A stretch of 64,000 nucleotides of DNA, taken from Pseudonocardia autotrophica. Lineage in GTDB: Bacteria; Actinomycetota; Actinomycetes; Mycobacteriales; Pseudonocardiaceae. A program made the translations under genes and the position numbers. The stretch spans positions 3,906,001 through 3,970,000 of the forward strand of contig NZ_AP018920.1 of assembly GCF_003945385.1 (NCBI RefSeq). Direction: 5' to 3'. Below the pieces are notes generated by a model. That model saw only the letters and a program-made list of their open reading frames with translations, was not told where the DNA came from and searched no databases. Position 1 is the first letter of the stretch. Every line of letters starts with the position of its first letter. Positions 41,142 through 49,926 of the stretch are shown here, piece by piece.

Positions 41142-41963
41142 GTGCCCTTCACACTCGTGCATCCGGCAGCGGTCCTTCCGCTGCTGCGGACCGGGCTGGT
41201 CCCCTCGGCACTGGTGGCCGGCGCCGTGGCTCCCGACCTGCCCTACTACGTCCGCCTCACGGCGATCCACGGGAATCTCAACCTGACGCTGACCCACGGC
41301 TGGTCGTCGCTGCTGTGGCTGAACCCGATCATCGGCCTGGCCCTGCTGGCGATCTTCCACGCCCTGCTGAAACGACCGCTCGCCGACCTCGCCCCACCGG
41401 CTCTCGCCTGCCGGATCATCGGTCCCGTTGCGGGTTTCCGGTGGCGTTCCCCCGCGGCGGCGGCGCTGGTGGTCGGGTCCGTCGCGGTCGGTGCCACCAC
41501 CCATCTCGGGTGGGACGCGCTGGGCGGCGTCGCCGGTCCCGGATGGTCGGGTCCGCTGACCGCGGCCGGCAACCTGGCCGGGACCGTGGCCCTGGGGGCC
41601 TGGTTCGTGTGCTGGTGGCGGACCGCGCCCCGCACCCCGGGCCCGGCGCCGATCCGCCCCACCCGGCGGTTCCGGATCGCCGTGACGTCCGCGCTGGTGG
41701 CGGTGCCGGTCACGGCGGGCGCCACGGCAGCCCTGGCTGCAGCACCCGGCATCCGGCTCGACCTGCAGGAGTCCGGTGGGTACGACGCGGCGGTGCAGGC
41801 GAACCTGCTGGCCCGCGAGTTCGCGGTCACCGCGGTCGGTGCGGCCGGGGTGGCCGTCCTCGGCTATGCGCTCATCCGGCAGGGCGTCCGGGCTACCCGG
41901 CAACGGATCGGGCCCACAGGTCAGCCCGGCGGCGGCGAGGGGACGACGACCCCGCTCTCGTAG
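41142..41963 (+). CDS. DUF4184 family membrane protein
   Basis: A 273-residue integral membrane protein matching DUF4184: N-terminal MPFTLVHPAAVLPLLR (His near the start), then GAVAPDLPYY and TLTHGWSS, with HLGWDALGG in the middle. These His/Asp motifs are shared with membrane-bound metal-dependent hydrolases such as YdjM, so a metal site is likely. Five to six membrane segments are visible. The GTG at 41142 begins at the conserved MPFT. It is a single gene, overlapping the convergent response regulator gene by 43 bp. Confidence 0.82.
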   Translation: MPFTLVHPAAVLPLLRTGLVPSALVAGAVAPDLPYYVRLTAIHGNLNLTLTHGWSSLLWLNPIIGLALLAIFHALLKRPLADLAPPALACRIIGPVAGFRWRSPAAAALVVGSVAVGATTHLGWDALGGVAGPGWSGPLTAAGNLAGTVALGAWFVCWWRTAPRTPGPAPIRPTRRFRIAVTSALVAVPVTAGATAALAAAPGIRLDLQESGGYDAAVQANLLAREFAVTAVGAAGVAVLGYALIRQGVRATRQRIGPTGQPGGGEGTTTPLS

Positions 41964-42610
41964 GCGTAGATGACCACCTGCGCGCGGTCGTGCGCCCCGA
42001 TCTTGGTCATGATCCGGTTGACGTGCGTCTTCACCGTCAGCGGCGAGATCACCAGCTCCGCGGCCAGCTCCTGATTGGAACGGCCCCTGGCGACCAGCTC
42101 GAGCACCTCCCGCTCGCGCGCCGTGAGCGTCTCCGGCGGCGGCCCGCGGTGCCCGCCGCCGTCGTCCGGGTCCGCGGTCCGGCTCACGGTCAGGTACTTC
42201 TCGATCAGCGCCCGGGTCGCGGCGGGCGAGAGCAGCGCCTCGCCGTCGTGGATCGCGCGGACCGCCCGCGGGATCTCCTCGGGCTCGGCGCCCTTGCCGA
42301 TGAACCCGCTGGCACCCGCCCGCAGCGCGGCCACCACGTAGCGGTCCTCCTCGAACGTGGTCAGCACCAGCACCCGGGTGTCGGTGAACCGGTCGTCGGC
42401 GCAGAGGGCGGCGGTCGTCCGGATGCCGTCGAGCCGGGGCATCCGGATGTCCATGAGCACCACGTCCGGCGCGGTCGCGGCGATCACCTCGAGCGCCTCG
42501 ACCCCGTCGCCCGCCTCCCCCACCACGGTCACGTGCGGATCTGCGTCGAGCAGGCCGCGGATCGCGGACCGGATCAGCGGCTGGTCGTCGACGATCACGA
42601 CGTCCGGCAT
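41921..42610 (-). CDS. NarL/LuxR-type response regulator
   Basis: A 229-residue response regulator. The receiver has the acidic pair in VVIVDDQPL (about 8-9), the phosphoacceptor Asp in VVLMDIRMPRLDG (about 54) and the conserved Lys in FIGKGAEPEE. The C-terminal LuxR helix-turn-helix is LTAREREVLELVARGRSNQE followed by LVISPLTVKTHVNRIMTKIG. The ATG at 42610 overlaps the histidine kinase gene by 16 bp, so the pair is co-translated. It faces an ABC exporter operon across 160 bp and probably controls it, as is usual for BceAB-like or MacB-like exporters in actinobacteria. Confidence 0.93.
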   Translation of the reverse strand: MPDVVIVDDQPLIRSAIRGLLDADPHVTVVGEAGDGVEALEVIAATAPDVVLMDIRMPRLDGIRTTAALCADDRFTDTRVLVLTTFEEDRYVVAALRAGASGFIGKGAEPEEIPRAVRAIHDGEALLSPAATRALIEKYLTVSRTADPDDGGGHRGPPPETLTAREREVLELVARGRSNQELAAELVISPLTVKTHVNRIMTKIGAHDRAQVVIYAYESGVVVPSPPPG

Positions 42611-43857
42611 CGGTCACCCTCCCCCACCGCGGCCGGGACGGGCAGCCGCACGTCCAGCCGGAAGATCCCGTTGCGTTCCTCGGCGCTCACCCGGCCACGG
42701 ACCGACGCCGCCCGTTCCCGGATCCCGTGCAGACCGTACCCACCGGTCCCGGGGCGGGCCGCCGGCCCGGTATCGATGCGGGCCTCCGACCCGGTATCGA
42801 TGCGGGCCTCCGACCCGGTATCGATGCGGGCCGCCGGCCCGGTATCGGACACCGGATTGGTGACGAGCAGCCGCAGCGTGTCCCGCCCGGCCGCGACCAG
42901 GACGTGCGCACGGGACTCGGTGCCGTGTTTGAGCACGTTGGTGAGCGCCTCCTGCAGCACCCGGTAGGCGACGACGTCGGTGGCGGGCGAGAGCGTCGCC
43001 GGGATCTCGCCGGTCCGCCGGAGGGTCACCTCCAGCCCGGACGCTGCCAGGGCCGCGACGAGCTCGGGCAGCTGGTGCAGACCGGGGCGGGAGACCGGAG
43101 GCTGGTCGTCGTCGGCGCGCAGCACGGCGAGCAGGTCGCCGATGTCGCCGAGCACCCGGCGGGCCGCGGACCGGATCGTGGCCAGCGCGTCGATCGCCGC
43201 GGGTGGACCGTCGCGCAGGTTCGCCGAGGCGACACCGGCGTTCAGGCTGATCACCGCGATCTGGTGGGCGACGACGTCGTGCAGGTCGCGGGCGATCCGC
43301 AGCCGTTCCTCGGTGACCCGGCGGACGGCCTCGATCTCGCGGGTCGCCTCGGCGTACTCGGCGCGCGCCGTGATCGACGAGATGTAGTCGCGACGGCTGC
43401 GGGTGCTGTCCCCCAGGGCCGCCGCGAAGCCGATCGTCACCGCGATCTGGACCGTCAGGGGCGGATGCTCGGTGCCCAGCGAGACGAGGATCGTCGTGGG
43501 GACGACGACGAGGAGCACGGCGAGACAGGCCAGGACGGTGTGCCGGCGGCCGTTGTGGTCGGAGTAGGTGAACATCGCGACGGCGAGCGCGAACACCGAC
43601 AGCGGCGTGACCGGCACCGTGACCAGCACGCCGAACAGGCTGGCGGCGCAGGCGACGAGCACCGGCAGCGGGTACCGGCGGCGCGCCCAGAGCAGCACGG
43701 CGGGCAGCGACTCCAGCACCAGCCCGGACACCGTCACCTCGCCGAACCCGCCGGAGAGCCGGGCCGACGCGGCGCCGAGCACGAGCACGGTCACCAGCAG
43801 GTCGGTCAGCCACACCGGGATCAGCCGACGCGGCGGTCCGATCGCGGTCGCGTGCAC
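42595..43857 (-). CDS. Sensor histidine kinase (NarL type, HisKA_3)
   Basis: A 420-residue membrane kinase. The N-terminal half has four or five membrane segments (LLVTVLVLGAASARL through TVQIAVTIGFAAAL). The dimerisation and phosphoacceptor motif is RIARDLHDVVAHQIAVISL (His near 216). The ATPase domain has the N-box in LQEALTNVLKHGTES and the G-box in GGYGLHGIRERA. Between these boxes is an unusual insert of four 8-residue repeats (D-T-G-x-x-A-R-I), encoded by 24-bp tandem repeats. GTG 43857 has GGAG nine bases upstream; GTG 43872 is an alternative. Paired with the response regulator downstream. Confidence 0.88.
   Translation of the reverse strand: MHATAIGPPRRLIPVWLTDLLVTVLVLGAASARLSGGFGEVTVSGLVLESLPAVLLWARRRYPLPVLVACAASLFGVLVTVPVTPLSVFALAVAMFTYSDHNGRRHTVLACLAVLLVVVPTTILVSLGTEHPPLTVQIAVTIGFAAALGDSTRSRRDYISSITARAEYAEATREIEAVRRVTEERLRIARDLHDVVAHQIAVISLNAGVASANLRDGPPAAIDALATIRSAARRVLGDIGDLLAVLRADDDQPPVSRPGLHQLPELVAALAASGLEVTLRRTGEIPATLSPATDVVAYRVLQEALTNVLKHGTESRAHVLVAAGRDTLRLLVTNPVSDTGPAARIDTGSEARIDTGSEARIDTGPAARPGTGGYGLHGIRERAASVRGRVSAEERNGIFRLDVRLPVPAAVGEGDRCRTS
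42767..42850 (-). repeat. Four 24-bp tandem repeats in the kinase ATPase domain
   Basis: Units start at 42767, 42791, 42815 and 42839, spaced exactly 24 bp, the last one partial. They encode eight-residue units DTGPAARI, DTGSEARI, DTGSEARI and DTGPAAR. Because 24 is a multiple of three, gains or losses by slippage keep the frame and would only alter the ATP-lid linker length. Confidence 0.85.
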
Positions 43858-44016
43858 CGTCCCATTCTCCACACCCCGATCACCCGGGCCCTCCTCCGGC
43901 GGTTGTGCATCCGCGTACTGCGGCTGCGGTACACGAGGAGACACCCACGGGCCGATGCCCCGGCCCGGATCCGCGGCGAGGCTGGGGCGGAACAGCCACG
44001 GAAGAGATCGGACACC

Positions 44017-44712
44017 ATGAACGAGGCCATACTCTCCGCGCGCAACGTGCGGAAGACCTACCGGAGCGCGGTCGGTGGCGCGGAGGCCCTGCGCGGCGTC
44101 TCGATGGACGTCTACGAGGGCGAGAGCCTGGCCGTCGTCGGACGCAGCGGATCCGGCAAGTCCACCCTCATGCACCTGCTGGCGCTGCTGGACGAGCCGA
44201 CCGACGGAACCATCCTGCTCGACCACCGCGACACCTGGGAGCTGCGCCGGGCCCGGCTGAACCGCGCCCGGAACAAGACGTTCGGCTTCGTGTTCCAGCA
44301 GTTCCTGCTCTCCCCCGACCAGACGGTCCTGGAGAACGTGATGCTGCCGCTGAAGATCGCCGGCCTGGCCCCGCGGGTGCGGCGCGACCGCGCGATGGCG
44401 ACGCTGGAGCAGCTCGAGCTCGGCGACAAGGCGTCCAGCATGGCGACCGACCTGTCCGGCGGGCAGAAGCAGCGGGTGGCGATCGCCCGGGCGATCGTGG
44501 GCAACCCGCGGATCATCTTCGCCGACGAGCCGACCGGCAACCTCGACGACGTGACCGGCGGCATCGTCGAGGACCTGCTGTTCACGCTGAACCGGGAGCA
44601 GGGAATCGCGCTGGTGATCGTCACCCACGACGACAAGCTGGCCGCCCGCTGCGACCGCACGCTGCAGCTGCGCGGCGGCCGCATCGTCACCGACGGGGTG
44701 CACGCGGCATGA
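44017..44712 (+). CDS. ABC transporter ATP-binding protein (MacB/LolD type)
   Basis: A 231-residue nucleotide-binding subunit. Walker A is GRSGSGKST (about 44-52), the Q-loop FVFQQFLL, signature LSGGQKQR (about 147-154), Walker B IIFADEP and the H-loop VTHDD. The family is the one paired with FtsX-like permeases for export or lipoprotein handling. The ATG at 44017 starts the conserved NEAILSARNVRK. It overlaps the permease gene by 4 bp (ATGA). It diverges from the two-component system, with 159 bp between. That gap contains short inverted GTAC motifs (43914-43935) but no clear operator. Confidence 0.93.
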   Translation: MNEAILSARNVRKTYRSAVGGAEALRGVSMDVYEGESLAVVGRSGSGKSTLMHLLALLDEPTDGTILLDHRDTWELRRARLNRARNKTFGFVFQQFLLSPDQTVLENVMLPLKIAGLAPRVRRDRAMATLEQLELGDKASSMATDLSGGQKQRVAIARAIVGNPRIIFADEPTGNLDDVTGGIVEDLLFTLNREQGIALVIVTHDDKLAARCDRTLQLRGGRIVTDGVHAA

Positions 44713-46010
44713 GGACACGCGATCTGGTCCGTACCGCCGTCGGCAGCACGTTCCGGGCACGGGCCCGGACGCTGCTGACCGTACTGGCGATCTTCGTCGG
44801 CGCCTTCACCCTCACCCTCACCAACGGTGCCGGGACCGGGATCAACCGGTTCATCGACAGCACCGTCTCCGGCCTGGGATCGGCCGAGGTGATGACGGTC
44901 GTCAAACGGTCCGACGCCGACGTCGCCACCGAGTCCGACGGCCCGCCCGTCTACAACCCGGACGCGGTCACCTCCGACCAGCCCGGACCGCCGACCACGA
45001 CGACCGCCATGACGCAGGCCGACATCGACACCCTCGCCGGGATCGACGGCGTCGAGGAGGCCGCCCCGATCCGGTCGCTGGCCGTCGACTTCATCCGGTA
45101 CGAGAACGGCACCCGCTTCGCGACGACGGCGACCGCCCTGCTCCCCGGCCAGACCCAGGAGCGCGCCGAGGGCGTCGCCCCGGACGGCACCGGCGACGCA
45201 CGCCAGCTCACCATCCCGCTCAGCTACGTCGACACGCTCGGCTTCACCGACGCCCGGGACGCGCTCGACCGGACCGTCACGCTCGGCCTCACCGACGGCG
45301 CCGGCGCCGAGCAGACCGTCCAGGGCACGATCGTCGGCGTCACCGAGGACACCCTGGCCGGACCGGCGTCGCCCGGGGTCACCGTCAACGCCTCGCTGTC
45401 CGACGCCGTGTACGGCCTGCAACAGGTCGGTCTGCCCGCCGACCAGGTGGACCGGTGGTCCGGCGCGACCGTGCAGTACGCACCGGACATCACCCCCGAG
45501 CAGCTGACCGCCCTCAAGGACCGCCTGGTCGACGCCGGGTTCGAGGGCCGGACGGTCGAGGACCAGATCGGCGCCTTCACCTCGGTGATCGACACGATCG
45601 TCTGGGTGCTCAACGCGTTCGCGGGGATCGCGCTGGTCGCCGCCGGGCTGGGCATCGTGAACACGCTGCTCATGTCCGTGCAGGAGCGGACCCGCGAGAT
45701 CGGGCTCATGCAGGCGATGGGGATGGGCCGCGGACGGGTGTTCGCCCTGTTCAGCCTGGAGGCGGTGTTCCTCGGGCTGCTGGGCAGCGTGCTGGGGGCG
45801 GTGATCGCGATCGGGGCGGGCACCGCGATCAGCACGGCGCTCTCCGGGACGCTGTTCGCGGACCTGCCGGGGCTCACGCTGATCGCCTTCGCCCCGGCGA
45901 CCGTGCTCGCGGTGATCGCGCTGATCGTCGCCGTCGCGTTCCTCGCCGGGACGCTGCCCGCGATCCGGGCCGCCCGCAAGGACCCGGTGGAGGCGCTGCG
46001 GCACGAGTGA
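44709..46010 (+). CDS. ABC transporter permease, FtsX/MacB type
   Basis: A 433-residue permease with one N-terminal membrane helix (TLLTVLAIFVGAFTLTLTNG, about 21-41), a large extracytoplasmic domain (about 42-300, MacB-like periplasmic core) and three C-terminal helices (VWVLNAFAGIALVAAGLGIV, FSLEAVFLGLLGSVLGAV and FAPATVLAVIALIVAVAFL). The C-terminal cytoplasmic motif AARKDPVEALRHE is the standard coupling end. It works with the ATPase encoded just upstream, probably exporting a peptide, lipid or antibiotic. A 14-bp stem terminator follows its stop. Confidence 0.92.
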   Translation: MRTRDLVRTAVGSTFRARARTLLTVLAIFVGAFTLTLTNGAGTGINRFIDSTVSGLGSAEVMTVVKRSDADVATESDGPPVYNPDAVTSDQPGPPTTTTAMTQADIDTLAGIDGVEEAAPIRSLAVDFIRYENGTRFATTATALLPGQTQERAEGVAPDGTGDARQLTIPLSYVDTLGFTDARDALDRTVTLGLTDGAGAEQTVQGTIVGVTEDTLAGPASPGVTVNASLSDAVYGLQQVGLPADQVDRWSGATVQYAPDITPEQLTALKDRLVDAGFEGRTVEDQIGAFTSVIDTIVWVLNAFAGIALVAAGLGIVNTLLMSVQERTREIGLMQAMGMGRGRVFALFSLEAVFLGLLGSVLGAVIAIGAGTAISTALSGTLFADLPGLTLIAFAPATVLAVIALIVAVAFLAGTLPAIRAARKDPVEALRHE

Positions 46011-46031
46011 CGGATCGGGCCGGCGCCCGGC

Positions 46032-46063
46032 CCGGACCGCCCGCGTCGACGCGGGCGGTCCGG
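46032..46063. terminator. Bidirectional terminator, 14-bp stem
   Basis: CCGGACCGCCCGCG (46032-46045) pairs perfectly with 46050-46063 around the loop TCGA. It lies between the convergent permease and fumarylacetoacetate-hydrolase-like genes and can serve both. Confidence 0.75.
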
Positions 46064-46109
46064 CACCGCGGCCACCGGCGACCGGCGCCCGGAGTCGCCA
46101 CCGGCGCGG

Positions 46110-47048
46110 TCAGAACCCCGTGCGCAGTGGCAGCATCGCCGGGGCGGGCCGCACCGTCTGCCGGGTGCCGCCCAGCGCCTCGGCTCCGAGCTCGACCACG
46201 TCACCGGGCTGCAGCCACCCCGCGAACGCGGCGATGTCCGCGGTGTCCACGTGCTCCAGCAGGCATCCACCCGGCACCGTCCCGGACCCGATCACCGCCC
46301 CCGGGGTCAGATCGGTTCCCCGGGACACGAAGGCGAGCAGCTCGCCGAAGCTCCAGTCCATCGCGGCGAGCGAGCCGCGGGTCAGCTCGGTCCCGTTGAC
46401 GGTCGCGGTCACCTCCACGTCGAGCCGGCCGTCCCGGCGACGGGACTCCAGCTCGTCGGCGGTGACCAGGGCCGGGCCGAGCGTGATCGCGCTGTCCTTC
46501 GACTTGCCCATCCCGATCCCCTGCGCCATGTCGCGCAGCTGGTGGTCGCGAGCCGTCCAGTCGTTGTAGAAGGTGTAGCCGGCGATGTGCGCCTCGGCCC
46601 GCTCCGGGTGCAGGTCCCGACCGCCACGACCGACCACGGCGGCGACCTCCAGCTCCAGGTCGAACATCGTGCTGCCCGGCGAGACCGGGACGTCGTCGTA
46701 CGGTCCGACGATCCCGTCGGCGTTGGCGAAGTAGAACGCGGGCGTCCGGTCCCACACCGGATCCAGCGTCTCCTCCCGGCCCAACGCCCGGTAGCAGCCC
46801 CGGAGGTGGTCGAGGAAGCAGAGCCCGTCGCGCACCGACGGTGGCCGGGGCAGCGGGGCGAGCAGCCGGACCTCGCTCCGCGGCCGCACCTCGGTGGGCG
46901 CCCGCACTGCGTCGGCACCCGCCTCGTCGAGCGAGCCGCTCCGCAGCAGGCCGGCCAGCGAGGTCCCGGCGGCGAGCCCGCGCACGCACTCGCCGTCCAG
47001 GATCCCGGTGCGCACGCCCTCACCGGCGTCGTAGGTCACCCACCTCAC
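46110..47048 (-). CDS. Fumarylacetoacetate hydrolase family protein
   Basis: A 312-residue FAH-fold hydrolase. The metal site is in the ExE of MFDLELEVAAVVGRGG (about 129-131) and the Asp in FYNDWTARDHQ (about 162). GKSKDSAITLGPALV is the conserved loop before the active site. Enzymes of this type cleave C-C bonds in beta-diketo or acylpyruvate substrates, or act as isomerases or decarboxylases. Its start overlaps the cyclase stop by 4 bp, so it is the last gene of a three-gene operon with the cyclase and an amidohydrolase, a set that fits ring-opening catabolism of an N-heterocycle or amide. Confidence 0.87.
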   Translation of the reverse strand: MRWVTYDAGEGVRTGILDGECVRGLAAGTSLAGLLRSGSLDEAGADAVRAPTEVRPRSEVRLLAPLPRPPSVRDGLCFLDHLRGCYRALGREETLDPVWDRTPAFYFANADGIVGPYDDVPVSPGSTMFDLELEVAAVVGRGGRDLHPERAEAHIAGYTFYNDWTARDHQLRDMAQGIGMGKSKDSAITLGPALVTADELESRRRDGRLDVEVTATVNGTELTRGSLAAMDWSFGELLAFVSRGTDLTPGAVIGSGTVPGGCLLEHVDTADIAAFAGWLQPGDVVELGAEALGGTRQTVRPAPAMLPLRTGF

Positions 47049-47836
47049 GGGCGTCCCTCCTCCTGGTCGATGATCGCGACCGCCCTCGTCCAGCCGGCCG
47101 ATGCGGCGTGCACCTTGACCGGGAAGCAGCAGACCTCGAAGCCCCGATCGGGCAGCGCTTCCAGGTTGTGCAGCTTCTCGAGGTGGCAGTAGCCGATCTC
47201 GCGGCCGGCCCGGTGGCCCTCCCAGATGACCGACGGGTCCCGGTCACGGGCGTAGCGCCGTGCGGTGTGCACGAACGGCGCGTCCCAGCTCCACGCGTCG
47301 GTGCCGGTCAGCCGGACGCCCTGCTCCAGCAGGTACAGGGTCGCGTCCCGGCCCATCCCGCAGCCGGCGGAGACGTAGTCGTCGCTGCCGTACCGGGCAC
47401 CGGCCGCGGTGTTGACGACGACGATCTCGAGCGGTGCCAGCTCGTGGCCGATCCGCGCCAGCTCGGCCCGGACGTCACCGGCGGTCGCGACGTAGCCGTC
47501 GGGCAGGTGCCGGAAGTCGAGCTTGACCGCGGGCCGCAGGCACCATTCGAGCGGGATCTCGTCGATGGTGCTCGCCCGTGCGCCACCGTCCATCGTCGCC
47601 GAGTAATGGTAGGGCGCGTCCAGATGGGTGCCGTTGTGCGTGGTCATCCGTACCCGTTCGGCGGCCCATCCCTCACCGTCGGGCAGATCCTCGGGGCCCG
47701 CCCCGGGGAAGAACGCGAGCAGGTCCTCCACCGTGTCGGAGTGGTCCAGGTAGTCGATCTCCGGCCCGAGGCCGGGCGGGTCGGCGGCGATGTCGGCCCG
47801 CAGCGACACCGAGATGTCCACGAGAGTCCGTGCCAT
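47045..47836 (-). CDS. Cyclase family protein (kynurenine formamidase / isatin hydrolase type)
   Basis: A 263-residue metal-dependent hydrolase of the cyclase family. The metal motif is HNGTHLDAPYH (HxGTHxDxPxH, about 67-77), with further ligands likely in the GCGMGRDA and EIGYCHLEKL segments. Known members hydrolyse N-formylkynurenine or isatin. It is 3 bp downstream of the amidohydrolase gene and overlaps the FAH gene by 4 bp. This arrangement suggests two successive amide or ring hydrolyses followed by C-C cleavage; isatin-like or hydantoin-like compounds are possible substrates, but this is inference. Confidence 0.85.
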   Translation of the reverse strand: MARTLVDISVSLRADIAADPPGLGPEIDYLDHSDTVEDLLAFFPGAGPEDLPDGEGWAAERVRMTTHNGTHLDAPYHYSATMDGGARASTIDEIPLEWCLRPAVKLDFRHLPDGYVATAGDVRAELARIGHELAPLEIVVVNTAAGARYGSDDYVSAGCGMGRDATLYLLEQGVRLTGTDAWSWDAPFVHTARRYARDRDPSVIWEGHRAGREIGYCHLEKLHNLEALPDRGFEVCCFPVKVHAASAGWTRAVAIIDQEEGRP

Positions 47837-47839
47837 GTC

Positions 47840-49315
47840 TCAGCGCTCCGCCACCGCGCGCAGCGCCTCGGCACGGAACCCGCGGGCCATCGGTTCGATC
47901 GCGGCCCACGCACCGGGCGGGGTCCCGGGCAGCTCCCGGCCCGCGTCCCGGACGCGGCCGAGGATCCGGTCCGCGGCCGAGTCCGCCTCGGCGGTCAGCC
48001 GGTCGAGGTCGGTCACCGTGAGGACGCCGTCGCGCTTGACCACCCGGCCGTCCACCAGCACCGTGCGCACATCGGCGGCCGAGGTCTGGAAGACCAGCGT
48101 CGAGTAGGGGTCGATCCGCGGGTGCTGGTCGATCGCCGCACCGCCGACCAGGATGAGATCGGCCTGCTTGCCCGGGGTCAACGACCCGGTGCGGTCACCG
48201 AGCCCGAGCGCATCGGCGGCGTCGGCGGTGCACCAGGAGAGCGCGTCTCGGCAGCTGATCCCGACGTCGTCGGGCATCGCCCCGGAGCGGTTGACCGGGA
48301 GCGCGAGCTGAGACCTGGCCACCCCCAGCCCGAACCGGAGCTGGTGCCACAGGTCCCCGCTGTTCAGCGAGATCACGTCCGCCGACAGCGTGGGTGCGAT
48401 CCCGTGGCTGCGGCAGCGGTCGAACGGCGGGATCCCGAAGCCCATGTTGAGCTCCGTCTCCGGTGCGAACGACACCTTCCCGCCGCTGCGGGCCAGCGCC
48501 GCCCACTCCTCGTCGCCGAACGCGGTGCAGTGCACGTGCACGATGTCCGGTCCGAGCAGGCCGAGCGCGTCGAGCTCGGTGATCCCGCCGCACAGGACGC
48601 TGCCGAACACGCAGCCCGAGTGGTTGACCAGCAGTGCGTTCCGCTCCCGTGCCGCGGCCAGCTCCGCGACCGTGTCGGCCCACGGCAGCCCGAAGATCTC
48701 CGACAGCGACACCCCCAGGGTGAGCAGCCCGCCGGAGCCGAAGTGGGTGTCGGCAACGCGGTGGTAGTCGGCGAGCCGATCGGCGTGCGTCCCGAACCGG
48801 GTCGCCTCGGGCGAGCTCTCGAAGAAGCCGTAGCAGAACGCAGCCCGGATCCCGGCCTCCTGCAGCCCGCGGACCGCTGCGTCGGAGTGCTCCGGGGTGT
48901 TGTTGCAGTGCGAGAAGTCGAGCAGGGTCGTCACCCCGGAGTCGAGCGCATCGACACCGCCGACCAGGTTCCCGAGCCGTACGTCGTCGGGCTCGTAGGC
49001 CGGTGAGATCCCGAGCCGGATGCCGAAGTAGTAGTCGGCCAGCGTCCAGTCCCCGCAGATGCCGCGCATCAGCGACTGCCAGGTGTGCCGGTGGGTGTCG
49101 ATCAGGCCCGGCAGGACGAGATGCCCGGTCGCATCGATGATCTCGGCGCCGGCCGCATCGAGGGACGGACCGACCGCGGTGATCCGGCCGTCCTCGATCA
49201 GCACGTCCGCTCCGGGCAGGTCCCCGAGTGCGGGATCCATCGTCAGGACGTGGCCGTTGCGGACCAGCGTGCGCCCGCCCGTCGTCCCGGTGGCCCCGGT
49301 GGCTCCTGTGGTCAC
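47840..49315 (-). CDS. Amidohydrolase family protein (8-oxoguanine deaminase / atrazine chlorohydrolase-like)
   Basis: A 491-residue TIM-barrel amidohydrolase. Metal ligands are visible as HxH in LIDTHRHTWQSLM (about 78-80), a His in VHVHCTAFGDEE, and the Asp in LSADVISLNSGD. The closest subgroup is the TrzN/AtzB/8-oxoguanine deaminase type that removes amino or halide groups from purine- or triazine-like rings. The GTG at 49315 has GGAGG six bases upstream. It is the first gene of a leftward operon and originally diverged from the LysR gene at 51032; an IS3-type element now sits between them, so its promoter may be disrupted or replaced. Confidence 0.85.
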   Translation of the reverse strand: MTTGATGATGTTGGRTLVRNGHVLTMDPALGDLPGADVLIEDGRITAVGPSLDAAGAEIIDATGHLVLPGLIDTHRHTWQSLMRGICGDWTLADYYFGIRLGISPAYEPDDVRLGNLVGGVDALDSGVTTLLDFSHCNNTPEHSDAAVRGLQEAGIRAAFCYGFFESSPEATRFGTHADRLADYHRVADTHFGSGGLLTLGVSLSEIFGLPWADTVAELAAARERNALLVNHSGCVFGSVLCGGITELDALGLLGPDIVHVHCTAFGDEEWAALARSGGKVSFAPETELNMGFGIPPFDRCRSHGIAPTLSADVISLNSGDLWHQLRFGLGVARSQLALPVNRSGAMPDDVGISCRDALSWCTADAADALGLGDRTGSLTPGKQADLILVGGAAIDQHPRIDPYSTLVFQTSAADVRTVLVDGRVVKRDGVLTVTDLDRLTAEADSAADRILGRVRDAGRELPGTPPGAWAAIEPMARGFRAEALRAVAER

Positions 49316-49449
49316 GTGTCGCCTCCTCGCGCTTCGTGTGCACCGGAGCCTGGCCGCACGAACGGACCCGGTCATGCCCTCTCTGCCAAGATCACCTGAG
49401 ACAGGTTGAAGTCAGCGGTTCACAGTAGAGGGCGTGATCGGAGATCCTG

Positions 49450-49926
49450 GTGCTCGTGTCATCGGAGGAGCGTCGCGGTGCGGGGGCCGGCAGCAGCGGG
49501 TCGACGGCGTCGTCGTCGGGTCCGCGGTCGGCTGGTGGTCCGTCGCCGCGTCCGTCGCGTAGGTCGTTCAGCGCGGAATACAAGCTGGCGATCGTCGCGG
49601 AGTATGAGAACGCGCCGAACGGTGAGAAGGGCGCGGTCCTGCGCCGGGAGGGCCTGTATTCGTCGCACGTGATCGAGTGGACCCGGGCCCGGGACGTCGG
49701 CGCGCTGGAGGGCGTAGCCGATTCGAGGCGGTCGGCGAAACGTCCGAAGCGGTCGGCGGAGGCGGCCGAGTTGGAACGGCTCCGGGCCCGGAACGCGAAA
49801 CTCGAATCCGACCTGACGAAGACGCGGACCGCGTTGGACATCATGGGAAAAGCGCACGCGCTCTTGGAGCAGCTGTCCGAGAGCGCGGACGACCAGGAAC
49901 CACCGGCGCCGCGGAAGCGGCGTTGA
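49450..49926 (+). CDS. IS3 family transposase OrfA
   Basis: A 158-residue DNA-binding protein. After a Ser/Gly-rich N-terminus comes the helix-turn-helix (RRSFSAEYKLAIVAEYENA, then EKGAVLRREGLYSSHVIEWT, about 38-78). A leucine-zipper-like coiled coil follows (AELERLRARNAKLESDL, about 105-140). The GTG at 49450 has GGAG upstream. The heptamer GGGAAAA at codons 131-133 fits a -1 slippery site that would fuse it to OrfB. Its stop codon overlaps the OrfB TTG (TTGA). Confidence 0.88.
   Translation: MLVSSEERRGAGAGSSGSTASSSGPRSAGGPSPRPSRRSFSAEYKLAIVAEYENAPNGEKGAVLRREGLYSSHVIEWTRARDVGALEGVADSRRSAKRPKRSAEAAELERLRARNAKLESDLTKTRTALDIMGKAHALLEQLSESADDQEPPAPRKRR
49845..49851 (+). promoter_or_regulatory. 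Candidate -1 ribosomal frameshift heptamer
   Basis: In the OrfA frame the bases read G GGA AAA, an exact X-XXY-YYZ pattern. A -1 slip continues as GGG AAA AGC in the OrfB frame with no stop before the OrfB domain. It lies in the zipper region where IS3-family elements usually shift. Confidence 0.55.

Noticed and set aside
42767..42850. Regular 24-bp repeats considered as a CRISPR array
   Set aside because: No spacers of unique sequence; the units are contiguous and in frame within the kinase gene.
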